Positions 1 to 8,312 of a stretch of DNA of 64,000 nucleotides are shown piece after piece (position 1 is the first letter of the stretch; every line of letters starts with the position of its first letter). The DNA is taken from the NCBI RefSeq assembly GCF_028649395.1, contig NZ_JAQSUW010000017.1, forward strand, positions 1 to 64,000, given 5' to 3'. The translations under genes and the position numbers were made by a program. The DNA comes from Pseudomonas sp. Gutcm_11s (GTDB lineage Bacteria > Pseudomonadota > Gammaproteobacteria > Pseudomonadales > Pseudomonadaceae). Under the pieces are notes generated by a model that was not told the origin of the DNA, ran no database searches, and worked only from the letters and a program-made list of their open reading frames with translations.

Positions 1-37
1 CCGACAATGCCCAGGCTCGCAGGTACGCGAGCTGGCC

Positions 38-62
38 CATCGGCCAGGCCTCCTGGCCGATG
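38..62. terminator. Perfect 10-bp hairpin before vgrG
   Basis: CATCGGCCAG at 38-47 and CTGGCCGATG at 53-62 are exact reverse complements around a 5-base loop. No T-tract follows, so this may be a weak terminator of whatever lies to the left or a structured leader. The first possible vgrG ATG (60) falls inside the hairpin, which argues for the later start at 87. Confidence 0.45.
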
Positions 63-86
63 CCCTTTCGGCAGAAGGAACAACGG

Positions 87-2150
87 ATGTTCGCCCCCGC
101 CAACCAGACGCATTTCAGCCTGAGCCTGCCCGGCGTCGAGCACGATTTTCAGGTGCTTGAGTTCACCGGCCACGAGGTACTCAGCCAGCCCTTCGTGTTC
201 GAGGTCACGCTGGTCAGCCAGCGTCCGGACCTGGAGTTGGACACGCTGCTCGGCCAGCCGGCCTTTCTCACCCTGGATGCGCAGGGCAACGGCATCCACG
301 CCCAGGTCCATGCCTGCGCCCAGGGCGATTCCGGCCAACGCCTGACCCGCTATCACCTGACCCTGCGCCCGCAGCTGGCCTGGCTCGGCCACCGGGTTAA
401 TCAGCGCATCTTCCAGCACCTCACGGTGCCGCAGATCGTCGCCCAGGTACTGAGCGACCACGGCGTCCTCGAAGGCAGTGGTCAGCGCTTCCAGCTGGGC
501 GGTACGTATCCGGCTCGCGACTACTGCGTGCAGTACGACGAATCCGACCTGCACTTCATCCAGCGCCTGTGCGAGGAAGAAGGCATCCATTACCACTTCC
601 AGCACACGCCCGATGGCCATGTGCTGGTGTTTGGCGACGACCAGACCGGTTTTCCCAAGCTTGCTACCACCGCCTACCAGCAGGACTCCGGCCTGGTGGC
701 GGACGAGCCGGTGATCAAGCGCTTCGCCCTGCGCCTGGCCACCCGCACCAGCCGCGTCACCCGCCGCGACTACGACTTCGAGAAGCCGCGCCTGCAGCTG
801 GAAGCCGCGCACAAGGGTGAGGCCAAGCCGGACCTGGAAGACTACGACTACCCCGGCCGCTTCACCGAGCGCACACGCGGCAAGCACCTGAGCCAACGTG
901 CACTGGAGCGCCATCGCAGCGACCATCAGCTGGCCGAAGGCGAGAGCGATCAGCCGCTGCTGCGCACAGGCCATTTCCTCAATCTGTCCGCCCACCCGCG
1001 CGCGGACTGGAACCAGCTGTGGCTGCTCAACGAGATCCACCACGAGGGCAAGCAGCCGCAGGTGCTGGAAGAATCCATCACCAGCTTCCTCGGCGGCCGC
1101 AAGGAAGCAGGACAAGCCGACGACGGCTTCAACCAGGGCTACCGCAACCGCTTCAGCGCCACCCCCTGGAACACCCCCTGGCGGCCGCCGCTGGCCCACC
1201 CCAAACCGCGCATCCTCGGCAGCCAGAGCGCCGTGGTCACCGGGCCCAAGGGCGAAGAGATCCACTGCGACCAGTACGGTCGGGTGAAGGTGCAGTTCCA
1301 CTGGGACCGCGAAGGCCAGGCCGACGACACCACCAGCTGTTGGCTGCGCGTCAGCTCAAGCTGGGCCGGCGACCGCTACGGCGGCATCGCCATCCCACGC
1401 ATCGGCATGGAAGTGCTGGTCACTTTCCTCGAAGGCGATCCCGACCAGCCTCTGGTCACCGGCTGCCTGTACCACAAGGAACACGTCGTTCCGTACGACC
1501 TGCCAGCCAACAAGACCCGCACGGTATTCAAGACCCTGAGCAGCCCGGGCGGTGGTGGCTACAACGAGCTGCGCATCGAAGACCGCAAGGGCCAGGAGCA
1601 GATATACATCCACGCCCAGAAGGACTGGGACGAGAATGTCGAGAACGACCAGAAGATCCGCATCGGCCACGAGCGCCACGACACGGTGGAGGCCAACAGC
1701 TACACCGAGCTCAAGGCCGAGGAACACCGCACCACCCACCTCGACCGCAAGACCGAGATCCGCGCCAACGACCACCTCACCGTGGCCACCAACCAGCATG
1801 TGAAGCTGGGGACGGGGCAGTTTGTCGAGGCGGGCAGCGAGATCCACTACTACGCCGGCAGCAAGGTAATCATCGACGCCGGCATGGAGCTCACCGCCAA
1901 GGGCGGCGGCAGCTGGCTCAAACTCGACCCCAGTGGCGTCACCCTCAGCGGCGCCACCATCAAGATGAACTCCAGCGGTGCGCCGGGTGCGGGTAGCGGC
2001 ATCGCCATCCTGCGGCCGGGTGCACTTATGCAGGCCGATGCCGACAAGGCAGGCGCCCTGTTGACCCCGGCGCAGATCCAGACGCTCAAGCGCAACGCGC
2101 CCTTCTGCGAGGAATGCGAGAAGTGCAAGGGAGGCGCCTGTGCCATCTGA
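87..2150 (+). CDS. vgrG: Type VI secretion tip protein VgrG
   Basis: VgrG trimers form the puncturing spike on the Hcp tube of the type VI secretion system and carry effectors. The 687-aa product has the gp27-like base first (about residues 10-330), then a gp5-like OB fold (about 376-466, with the motif GPKGEEIHCDQYGRVKVQFH), then a repetitive beta-helical DUF2345-type spike. The extreme C terminus is cysteine-rich (CEECEKCKGGAC). The frame is open from 60, but ATG 87 is preferred because AGAAGGAA lies 7 bases upstream of it and the ATG at 60 sits in a hairpin. The stop overlaps the GTG of the DUF4123 gene by 11 bases, so the two are translationally coupled. No other T6SS structural gene is visible, so this is an orphan vgrG cluster or the end of one. 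Confidence 0.95.
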   Translation: MFAPANQTHFSLSLPGVEHDFQVLEFTGHEVLSQPFVFEVTLVSQRPDLELDTLLGQPAFLTLDAQGNGIHAQVHACAQGDSGQRLTRYHLTLRPQLAWLGHRVNQRIFQHLTVPQIVAQVLSDHGVLEGSGQRFQLGGTYPARDYCVQYDESDLHFIQRLCEEEGIHYHFQHTPDGHVLVFGDDQTGFPKLATTAYQQDSGLVADEPVIKRFALRLATRTSRVTRRDYDFEKPRLQLEAAHKGEAKPDLEDYDYPGRFTERTRGKHLSQRALERHRSDHQLAEGESDQPLLRTGHFLNLSAHPRADWNQLWLLNEIHHEGKQPQVLEESITSFLGGRKEAGQADDGFNQGYRNRFSATPWNTPWRPPLAHPKPRILGSQSAVVTGPKGEEIHCDQYGRVKVQFHWDREGQADDTTSCWLRVSSSWAGDRYGGIAIPRIGMEVLVTFLEGDPDQPLVTGCLYHKEHVVPYDLPANKTRTVFKTLSSPGGGGYNELRIEDRKGQEQIYIHAQKDWDENVENDQKIRIGHERHDTVEANSYTELKAEEHRTTHLDRKTEIRANDHLTVATNQHVKLGTGQFVEAGSEIHYYAGSKVIIDAGMELTAKGGGSWLKLDPSGVTLSGATIKMNSSGAPGAGSGIAILRPGALMQADADKAGALLTPAQIQTLKRNAPFCEECEKCKGGACAI

Positions 2151-2718
2151 AGCGATCTCGGTCCGAGATTGGCTGGAGGCGGAGTGGCGGGAAGGTCAGC
2201 GCCTCTATGTAGTGATGGGCAACGCCAGCGAAGCCAATCCGCTGCAGGCCTACTACCAGCAAGACAGCGCCTGCCTGCCACAGCCGATCTGGGGCGACAC
2301 GCCCTACGCCGGCTGGCAGGAAGTCATGCCCTATCTGGGCGAGCTGGACTCCGGCAGCAGCTTCCTCGACTGGGTGGACGAGGTCCCCAACCGGGACTGG
2401 GGTTGGCTGGCCCTCTCCTTCCATGAGCCGAGCTCGGTACTCGACCACCTGCGCAGCCTGACCCAAGTGCTGATGCCCGATGGTGCCGAGGTGTTCTTCC
2501 GCCATTGGGACGGCAGCCACTTACTGCCAATCCTGCGCCACCTGGGCGATGCATCGAATGAGCTGCTACCGATATTTGATCACCTATTGGTCAACGGCCA
2601 GACCCTGAGCATCACAACCACCGCGCCTCCAACCCCGCGCGACTATCCCTGGTGGCAGGTTCCGCAGGCAGTGGCCTCGGCCCTCACCAAGGCTTCCTCG
2701 ATGAGAACGAATTTCTAA
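2140..2718 (+). CDS. DUF4123-type T6SS effector adaptor, 3' end probably frameshifted
   Basis: DUF4123 proteins are chaperones that load an effector onto the adjacent VgrG. The start is GTG 2140, with GGGAGG about 6 bases upstream inside the end of vgrG. The 192-aa product has the family look: an N-terminal LYVVMGNASEANPL strand, the WGWLALS motif near residue 90, LRSLTQVLMPDG, and VFFRHWDGSHLLPIL. After ALTK (about residue 186) the frame ends quickly as ASSMRTNF. The neighbouring frame continues for 25 codons as GFLDENEFLTKLAALIGKSS and a few more residues to a TAG at 2766-2768, which looks like a natural helical tail. A lost base near 2689-2693 (AAGGC, perhaps once AAGGGC) would explain it. 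No effector gene follows. Confidence 0.8.
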   Translation: MPSEAISVRDWLEAEWREGQRLYVVMGNASEANPLQAYYQQDSACLPQPIWGDTPYAGWQEVMPYLGELDSGSSFLDWVDEVPNRDWGWLALSFHEPSSVLDHLRSLTQVLMPDGAEVFFRHWDGSHLLPILRHLGDASNELLPIFDHLLVNGQTLSITTTAPPTPRDYPWWQVPQAVASALTKASSMRTNF

Positions 2719-2796
2719 CAAAGCTGGCGGCCCTCATCGGCAAGTCGTCCAAGACCATTACTTACTAGCCAAACCAACACTTCCAAGGATGGAATC

Positions 2797-3003
2797 ATGA
2801 ACAACCTGCTGCTCGGTGCACTCGTCGTACTCGCCCTGTCGATCCTCTGCTTCCTGCTCGGTGGGGCCGGCGTCGCCGGAGCCGTGACGGGCGGCGGCCA
2901 GGTCAGCGGGAGCGTCGACGTGCTGTTCTTCTTCGCCAAACTATTGCTGGGACTGGCGCTGGTACTCGGCGTGCTCTGGCTGATGCGCTCGCCATCGCGC
3001 TGA
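2797..3003 (+). CDS. Small two-helix inner-membrane protein
   Basis: A 68-aa hydrophobic protein starting at ATG 2797, with AAGGA 7 bases upstream. It has two predicted membrane segments (about residues 3-30 and 42-62) separated by a glycine-rich loop (GAVTGGGQVSGS) and ends in a short basic tail. The pattern LLGGAGVAGA resembles the short DUF1328/YtjA-type membrane proteins, but the match is too weak to assign. It lies directly after the T6SS adaptor, where an effector or immunity gene would normally be. Its small size and composition do not by themselves show an immunity role. Confidence 0.6.
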   Translation: MNNLLLGALVVLALSILCFLLGGAGVAGAVTGGGQVSGSVDVLFFFAKLLLGLALVLGVLWLMRSPSR

Positions 3004-3078
3004 GGGCTGCGCTGGATCAACACCCGGCGACGTGCTAGCGGGCACCATTTGCGCCCTTTTGCAGATGCCCGTGCCGCC

Positions 3079-4395
3079 ATGTCCCCGTTGCAAGCCCCCG
3101 AACTGCTCTGCCCCGCCGGCACCCTCAAGGCCATGCGCCATGCCTTCGCCTATGGCGCCGACGCGGTGTATGCCGGGCAACCACGCTACAGCCTGCGGGT
3201 GCGCAACAACGAGTTCGACCATGCCAACCTGGCCATCGGCATCGCCGAGGCGCATGCCCAGGGCAAGCGCTTCTACGTGGTGGTCAACATCGCTCCGCAC
3301 AATGCCAAACTGAAGACCTTCCTCAGGGACCTGGAGCCGGTGGCGGCCATGGGTCCGGATGCGCTGATCATGTCCGACCCGGGGCTGATCATGCTGGTAC
3401 GCGAGCACTTCCCGCAGATGCAGGTGCACCTGTCGGTGCAGGCCAACGCGGTGAACTGGGCCAGTGTGGAGTTCTGGCGGCGCCAGGGGCTGAGCCGAGT
3501 GATCCTGTCGCGCGAGCTGGGCCTGGAGGAAATCGCCGAGATCCGCCAGCAGGTGCCCGGTATGGAACTGGAAGTGTTCGTCCATGGCGCCCTGTGCATG
3601 GCCTATTCGGGGCGCTGTCTGCTCTCCGGCTACCTCAACAAGCGCGACCCCAACCAGGGTACCTGCACCAACGCCTGCCGCTGGAAATACCAGGCCCAGG
3701 AAGGCCAGGAGAACGAGCTGGGCGGCATCGTACGCAGCTGCCAGCCGACCCTCGGCGAAGGCCCCGCCACCGAGCGCGTGTTCCTGCTGGAGGAGGAAGG
3801 TCGCCCCGGTGAGCCGATGGAGGCTTTCGAGGACGAGCACGGCACTTACATCATGAACTCCAAGGACCTGCGCGCCATCCAGCACGTCGAGCGCCTGGTG
3901 GCCATGGGCGTGCATTCGCTGAAGATCGAGGGGCGTACCAAGAGCCACTTCTACGTGGCACGCAGCGCCCAGGCCTATCGCCGGGCGATCGACGACGCGG
4001 TGGCCGGCCGGCCCTTCGACAGGCGCCTGCTGGATGACCTCGATTCGCTGGCCAACCGCGGCTACACCGAGGGCTTCCTGCGTCGCCACGTGCATGACGA
4101 GTACCAGAACTACGAGCGCGGCAGCTCGCTATCCGAGCGCCAGCATTTCGTCGGCGAGTTCACCGGCGTGCGCCGCGGCGAGCTGGCCGAGGTGCGGGTG
4201 AAGAACCGCTTCGAGCTCGGCGACCATTTGGAGCTGATGACCCCGCGCGGCAACCTCGGCTTCCTCCTCGGCGCGCTGGAGAAAGCCAGCGGCGAGCGCA
4301 CCAGTGCCGCGCCGGGCGACGGCCACATCGTCTACCTGCCGCTGCCGGCGGACATCGCGCTCGACCACGCCCTGCTGCTGCGCCAGTTGGCCTGA
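3079..4395 (+). CDS. trhP: U32 peptidase-family tRNA hydroxylation protein (TrhP/YegQ)
   Basis: TrhP (YegQ) belongs to the U32 peptidase-like family and, in enteric bacteria, supports prephenate-dependent formation of 5-hydroxyuridine at tRNA position 34. The 438-aa product begins with the conserved APELLCPAGTLKAM and carries the U32 signature EVFVHGALCMAYSGRCLLSG. Four cysteines (173, 180, 196, 200) form the cluster that in this family is thought to bind an Fe-S centre. The frame is open from 3049, but ATG 3079 gives the family N terminus. The gene stands alone. The riboswitch that follows belongs to the next gene. Confidence 0.9.
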   Translation: MSPLQAPELLCPAGTLKAMRHAFAYGADAVYAGQPRYSLRVRNNEFDHANLAIGIAEAHAQGKRFYVVVNIAPHNAKLKTFLRDLEPVAAMGPDALIMSDPGLIMLVREHFPQMQVHLSVQANAVNWASVEFWRRQGLSRVILSRELGLEEIAEIRQQVPGMELEVFVHGALCMAYSGRCLLSGYLNKRDPNQGTCTNACRWKYQAQEGQENELGGIVRSCQPTLGEGPATERVFLLEEEGRPGEPMEAFEDEHGTYIMNSKDLRAIQHVERLVAMGVHSLKIEGRTKSHFYVARSAQAYRRAIDDAVAGRPFDRRLLDDLDSLANRGYTEGFLRRHVHDEYQNYERGSSLSERQHFVGEFTGVRRGELAEVRVKNRFELGDHLELMTPRGNLGFLLGALEKASGERTSAAPGDGHIVYLPLPADIALDHALLLRQLA

Positions 4396-4415
4396 GCGGC
4401 GCACCTGCCTATACT
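4387..4415 (+). promoter_or_regulatory. Sigma-70 promoter for the glycine riboswitch transcript
   Basis: TTGGCC at 4387-4392 and TATACT at 4410-4415 are separated by 17 bases. The expected start, about 4421-4423, is where the first riboswitch aptamer begins. The -35 lies inside the end of trhP. Confidence 0.6.
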
Positions 4416-4420
4416 GCGCG

Positions 4421-4605
4421 CCCTCGCAGGAGAGCGAGGGGCCGCGAGCCCCTCCGCCGAAGGCGCAAACTCCCATGATCGCTCAGGCCCAGCACTGCGA
4501 GATTCCGATTTAGCCGACTGGAGAGCGGTCGCCACGAGCGACCCACCGAAGGGGCAAGCGGCCACGCCGCGTAAACTCTCAGGTACAGAGGACAGGGGGA
4601 GAGGC
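4421..4605 (+). ncRNA. Tandem glycine riboswitch
   Basis: Two glycine aptamers lie head to tail. The first (about 4421-4505) has GGAGAGCGAGG, then CCGAAGGCGCAAACTCCCAT and CGCTCAGGC. The second (about 4516-4600) has GGAGAGCGG, then CCGAAGGGGCAA and AAACTCTCAGGTACAGAGGA. These are the conserved glycine-aptamer cores, and a short linker joins them as in the classic tandem type. It sits between a sigma-70 promoter and the start of a TRIC-family membrane gene whose Shine-Dalgarno (AGGAG at 4614) follows within about 10 bases. Control of translation is therefore possible. No clear terminator stem is seen. Confidence 0.9.
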
Positions 4606-4625
4606 ACCTGACACAGGAGTTCTGT

Positions 4626-5246
4626 GTGCTGCTCTACGTCTATCTGATCGCCATCACCGCCGAAGCCATGTCCGGCGCGCTCGCCGCCGGCAAACGCAAC
4701 ATGGACCTGTTCGGCGTCGCCCTCATCGCCTTCATCACCGCCCTCGGCGGCGGCACCGTGCGCGACATCCTGCTGGGTAACTTCCCGGTGGGCTGGACCC
4801 AGCACCCCGGCTACATCTACCTGACCATCTGCGCCGGCCTGTTCACCATGCTGATTGCGCGCTTCATGCACCACCTGCGCCGGCTGTTCCTGGTGCTCGA
4901 TGCCATGGGCCTGATCGCCTTCACCGTGATCGGCTGCAACGTCGCCCTGGGCCTCGACTACGCCCTGCCGGTAGTGGTGATGGCCGGGGTGATCACCGGC
5001 GTGTTCGGCGGCATCCTGCGCGACATCCTGTGCAACCGCCTGCCCCAGGTGCTGCGCCACGAGCTGTACGCCAGCGTCTCGCTGCTGGTCGCCCTGCTCT
5101 ATCTGGGCCTGCGCCACCTCGGCGTGGACGAGGACCTCAACCTGCTGGCCTCGTTCGCCGTCGGCCTGGCCCTGCGTCTGGCCGCGATCCGCTGGCACTG
5201 GTCGCTGCCGGTGTTCTCCTACGCTCCGGGGCGCTGGAACGGCTGA
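4626..5246 (+). CDS. TRIC-family (UPF0126) membrane protein under glycine control
   Basis: A 206-aa polytopic protein of the UPF0126/YicG family, the bacterial relatives of trimeric intracellular cation channels. About seven membrane helices are expected. The internal duplication is visible as two glycine-rich motifs, GGGTVRDILLGN (about residue 40) and GGILRDILCNR (about residue 127). Start GTG 4626 has AGGAG 7 bases upstream; a GTG at 4624 is in another frame. The tandem glycine riboswitch in its leader suggests a link to glycine, as transporter or as a channel that offsets charge during uptake; this is inferred from context. The stop TGA abuts the stop of the convergent GGDEF/EAL gene, forming TGATCA. 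Confidence 0.88.
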   Translation: MLLYVYLIAITAEAMSGALAAGKRNMDLFGVALIAFITALGGGTVRDILLGNFPVGWTQHPGYIYLTICAGLFTMLIARFMHHLRRLFLVLDAMGLIAFTVIGCNVALGLDYALPVVVMAGVITGVFGGILRDILCNRLPQVLRHELYASVSLLVALLYLGLRHLGVDEDLNLLASFAVGLALRLAAIRWHWSLPVFSYAPGRWNG

Positions 5247-8126
5247 TCAGTACATCTCGGCCTGCGCCCGCAGCAGCTCGGCGAAGCGCTCTGCCGGTAC
5301 CGGCGGGCTGATCAGGTAGCCCTGGATCTCGTCGCAGCGCTGCGCCTTGAGGAAATCCATCTGCGCCTGGGTCTCGACGCCCTCGGCCACCACCTTGAGC
5401 TCCAGGCCGTGGGCCATGGCGATGATCGCGCGGGTGATCGCCGCATCCTCGCCATTGGTGGAGAGGTCGCGGACGAAGGTCTGGTCGATCTTCACGTAGT
5501 CCACCGGGAAGCGCTTGAGGTAGCTCAGCGACGAGTAGCCGGTACCGAAGTCGTCGATCGCCAGCTTCACGCCCAGGTCGCGCAATTGCTGGAAGGTGGC
5601 GATGACGTTCTCGACGTTGTCCAGCAGCTGGCTCTCGGTCAGCTCCAGTTCGAGCAGGCGCGGCGGCAGCCCGGTCTCGTCGAGCACCTGGCGCACCAGC
5701 GCGACCAGGTTGCCCTGGCGCAGCTGATGTACCGACAGATTGACCGACACGCGCAGGTCGGCCAGGCCCTGGCGCTGCCACTCACGGGCCTGCAGGCAGG
5801 CCTGGCGCAGGACGAATTCGCCGATCGGCGCGATCAGCCCGGTCTCCTCGGCCAGCGGGATGAACTCGCCGGGCGCGACCAGGCCCAGCTCCGGATGGCG
5901 CCAGCGCACCAGCGCCTCGGCGGCGTTGAGGCTGTCATCGGCCAGGCACAGCTTGGGCTGGTAGAACACCTCGAGCTGGCCATCCTCGATGCCCTTGCGT
6001 AGCTGGGTCTCCAGCTGCAGGCGCTCCAGGGTGCAGGCCTGCAGGTTGTCGGTATAGAACTGGAAGGTGTTGCCACCCAGGTGCTTGGCGTGCTGCATGG
6101 CCATACCGGCCTGGCTGATCAGCGCCGAGAGTTCGCGGGCGTTGTCCGGCAGCAGGCTGATGCCGACCGAGGCACTCACCACCAGCTCGTGGCCGCCCAC
6201 CATCATCGGCGTGCGCAGCTTGCTCAGCAGGCGGCTGGCGGTGCGCGCCAGGCTCGACAGGCTGCCGTAGTCGTCGAGCAGCAGGGCGAACTCGTCGCCG
6301 GCCAGGCGCGCCACGGTGTGCGCCTCCGGTACGCTCTGGTTGATGCGGCGCGACATCTGCCGCAGCAACTGGTCGGCCACTTCGTGGCCGAGGCTGTCGT
6401 TGAGCAGCTTGAAGCGGTCCAGGTCGACGTGCAGCAGGGCCAGGCGCGAGCCTTCCTGGCGCGCGCGCTCGCAGACCTCGTGCAGGCGCTCGCGGAACAG
6501 GCTGCGGTTGGCCAGGCCGGTGAGTTCGTCGTAGTGCGACAGGTAGCGCAGGCGCTCCTCGGTCTGCCGGCGCTGCGACAGGTCGGAGAAGAAGCCGACG
6601 ATGTGATTGACCCGACCGCGGCCGTCGCGCACCACGTTGAGTTGCAGCCACTGCGGGTAGAGCTCGCCGTTCTTGCGCGTCTCCACCAGTTCGCCGCGCC
6701 AGCTGCCGTGCTGGGCCAGTTCCTGGCGAATCAGCTGGTACTGGCGGCGGGTGTCACGGCTGCTGATCAGCGTCGCCACGCTGCGCCCGAGCACCTCTTC
6801 CTTGCGGTAGCCGGTGACGTCGCTGAAGGCCTGGTTGACCGACAGCAGCAGATAGTCGGCATCGAGGATCACGATGCCCTCGCCGGAGGCCTCGAACACC
6901 GTGGCGGCCAGGCGCTGTTCCTCGTCCATGCGCTTGCGTTCGGTCACGTCGCGGCGGGTGCCGAGCATGCGCAACACCCGACCCTGCTCGTCGCGCTCGA
7001 CAGCGCGGCCGCGGTCCTCGACCCAGCGCCAGCGGCCGTCCGCGTGGCGCACGCGGTATTCCACGCAGTAGTCCTCGGTGCGGCCCTTGAGATGCTCGAC
7101 CAGGGCCCGGCGCAGCAACGGCAGGTCATCCGGATGCAGGCGCGGCTTGAGGTGGCTGAGCACGCCCTTCACCTCCTCCTGGCGGATGCCGAAGATGCTC
7201 TCCAGGTGGCTGTGGTGCACCTCGTCGGTACTCAGGTCCCAGTCCCAAAGGCCCAGTTCGCTGGCCTCCAGGGCCAGGGCCAGGCGCGTCTCGCTCTTGC
7301 CCAGGGCATGGCTGGTATCGTCCAGCTCCAGGGTGCGCTGGGCCACGCGCACCTCCAGTTCGTCATGGGCATGGCGCAGCTCGCGCTCGGCGCGGCGACG
7401 CTGCTCGACCTCGCGGGCCAGCTCCTGGTTGAGCCCCTCGGCGCTCTGCCGGGCATGCTCCAGGCGCTCGATCAGCGCCTGGTTCTGGAAGCGCCGCAGC
7501 AGGCTGTTCTGCACCAGGCGATTGACCTGCCATGCCACCACGCACAGGCTCAGCAGCATCAGCAGGCCGAGCGCGCCCCAGCCCTGCTGGCTGGCGTTGT
7601 CGCTGACCAGCAGGTAGGCCACCGATGGCAGCAGACAGGGCAAGGCGAAGGCCAGGAAGGCCGGGCGACTGACCGCGTAGGCGACGCTGGCGGAAAGAAT
7701 GGAAGCAGCGATCAGGCCATAGACGATGACCTGCAGCAGGAAGCGGTCGGCCGGCACCAGGTAGATCGCGGCGAACGCCAGGGTCAGGCCGGACAGGCCG
7801 GCACCGACCAGGAACATACGATGCCAGTGCGGGTTGGCCTGGCGCGACGGCAGCGCGCTGTTGAAGGCGGCCATCTGGATCAGCCGCAGCACCGCCAGCA
7901 GCACCACCCACACCAGCCAGCCGGCCAGCAGCAGGCTCTGTTGCGGTTGCCAGAGCAGTCCGGCGCAGACCAGGCCGCCAAGCAGCATGAATAAGGTGGG
8001 AACCTGGGAGCCCTGATACAGCAAGCGGGTTCGCTCCACCGCGATTTCGGTGGCGAACTGCTGACGGATGGCGCGCGACTCCTCCACCACCGTGCCGGCG
8101 GAGGCCCCCCGAAGAGACTGTGTCAT
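5247..8126 (-). CDS. Membrane-bound PAS-GGDEF-EAL c-di-GMP protein
   Basis: A 959-aa protein with, in order, about six membrane helices (40-205), a coiled coil (215-275), two PAS domains (about 280-530), a GGDEF domain (about 535-690) and an EAL domain (about 700-955). The GGDEF motif reads AGDEF (ARLAGDEFALLL), a variant active in some enzymes and degenerate in others. The EAL domain looks complete: EALVRWRHP, NLSVHQ, ELTESQLL, DDFGTGYSSLSYLKRFPVD with the following VKID, and VAEGVE, so phosphodiesterase activity is expected. It lies divergent from uvrD, as PA5442 does beside PA5443 in P. aeruginosa, and is probably its ortholog. The N-terminal sensor resembles MASE-type membrane sensors; the signal is unknown. 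Confidence 0.92.
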   Translation of the reverse strand: MTQSLRGASAGTVVEESRAIRQQFATEIAVERTRLLYQGSQVPTLFMLLGGLVCAGLLWQPQQSLLLAGWLVWVVLLAVLRLIQMAAFNSALPSRQANPHWHRMFLVGAGLSGLTLAFAAIYLVPADRFLLQVIVYGLIAASILSASVAYAVSRPAFLAFALPCLLPSVAYLLVSDNASQQGWGALGLLMLLSLCVVAWQVNRLVQNSLLRRFQNQALIERLEHARQSAEGLNQELAREVEQRRRAERELRHAHDELEVRVAQRTLELDDTSHALGKSETRLALALEASELGLWDWDLSTDEVHHSHLESIFGIRQEEVKGVLSHLKPRLHPDDLPLLRRALVEHLKGRTEDYCVEYRVRHADGRWRWVEDRGRAVERDEQGRVLRMLGTRRDVTERKRMDEEQRLAATVFEASGEGIVILDADYLLLSVNQAFSDVTGYRKEEVLGRSVATLISSRDTRRQYQLIRQELAQHGSWRGELVETRKNGELYPQWLQLNVVRDGRGRVNHIVGFFSDLSQRRQTEERLRYLSHYDELTGLANRSLFRERLHEVCERARQEGSRLALLHVDLDRFKLLNDSLGHEVADQLLRQMSRRINQSVPEAHTVARLAGDEFALLLDDYGSLSSLARTASRLLSKLRTPMMVGGHELVVSASVGISLLPDNARELSALISQAGMAMQHAKHLGGNTFQFYTDNLQACTLERLQLETQLRKGIEDGQLEVFYQPKLCLADDSLNAAEALVRWRHPELGLVAPGEFIPLAEETGLIAPIGEFVLRQACLQAREWQRQGLADLRVSVNLSVHQLRQGNLVALVRQVLDETGLPPRLLELELTESQLLDNVENVIATFQQLRDLGVKLAIDDFGTGYSSLSYLKRFPVDYVKIDQTFVRDLSTNGEDAAITRAIIAMAHGLELKVVAEGVETQAQMDFLKAQRCDEIQGYLISPPVPAERFAELLRAQAEMY

Positions 8127-8312
8127 AGGCGATTTTCTTGTAATGGGATGCCTGACTTTGCCCGAGCATACCCGAGCTAGAGCGGCTTTCCCAAGCCCGA
8201 TGATGGCTTTTTAACAGCGCGCGGCGACAAAAGGCGAACGAATGTTCACTGAGACTGCCAGCCCGTCCGCCCGCGGTTTGCCGCTCCCCTACCCGGCCCG
8301 TAGAATGCCGCG

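Noticed and set aside
6081..7994. Long open frame (637 codons) antisense to the GGDEF/EAL gene
   Set aside because: It is a shadow of a gene with full domain support.
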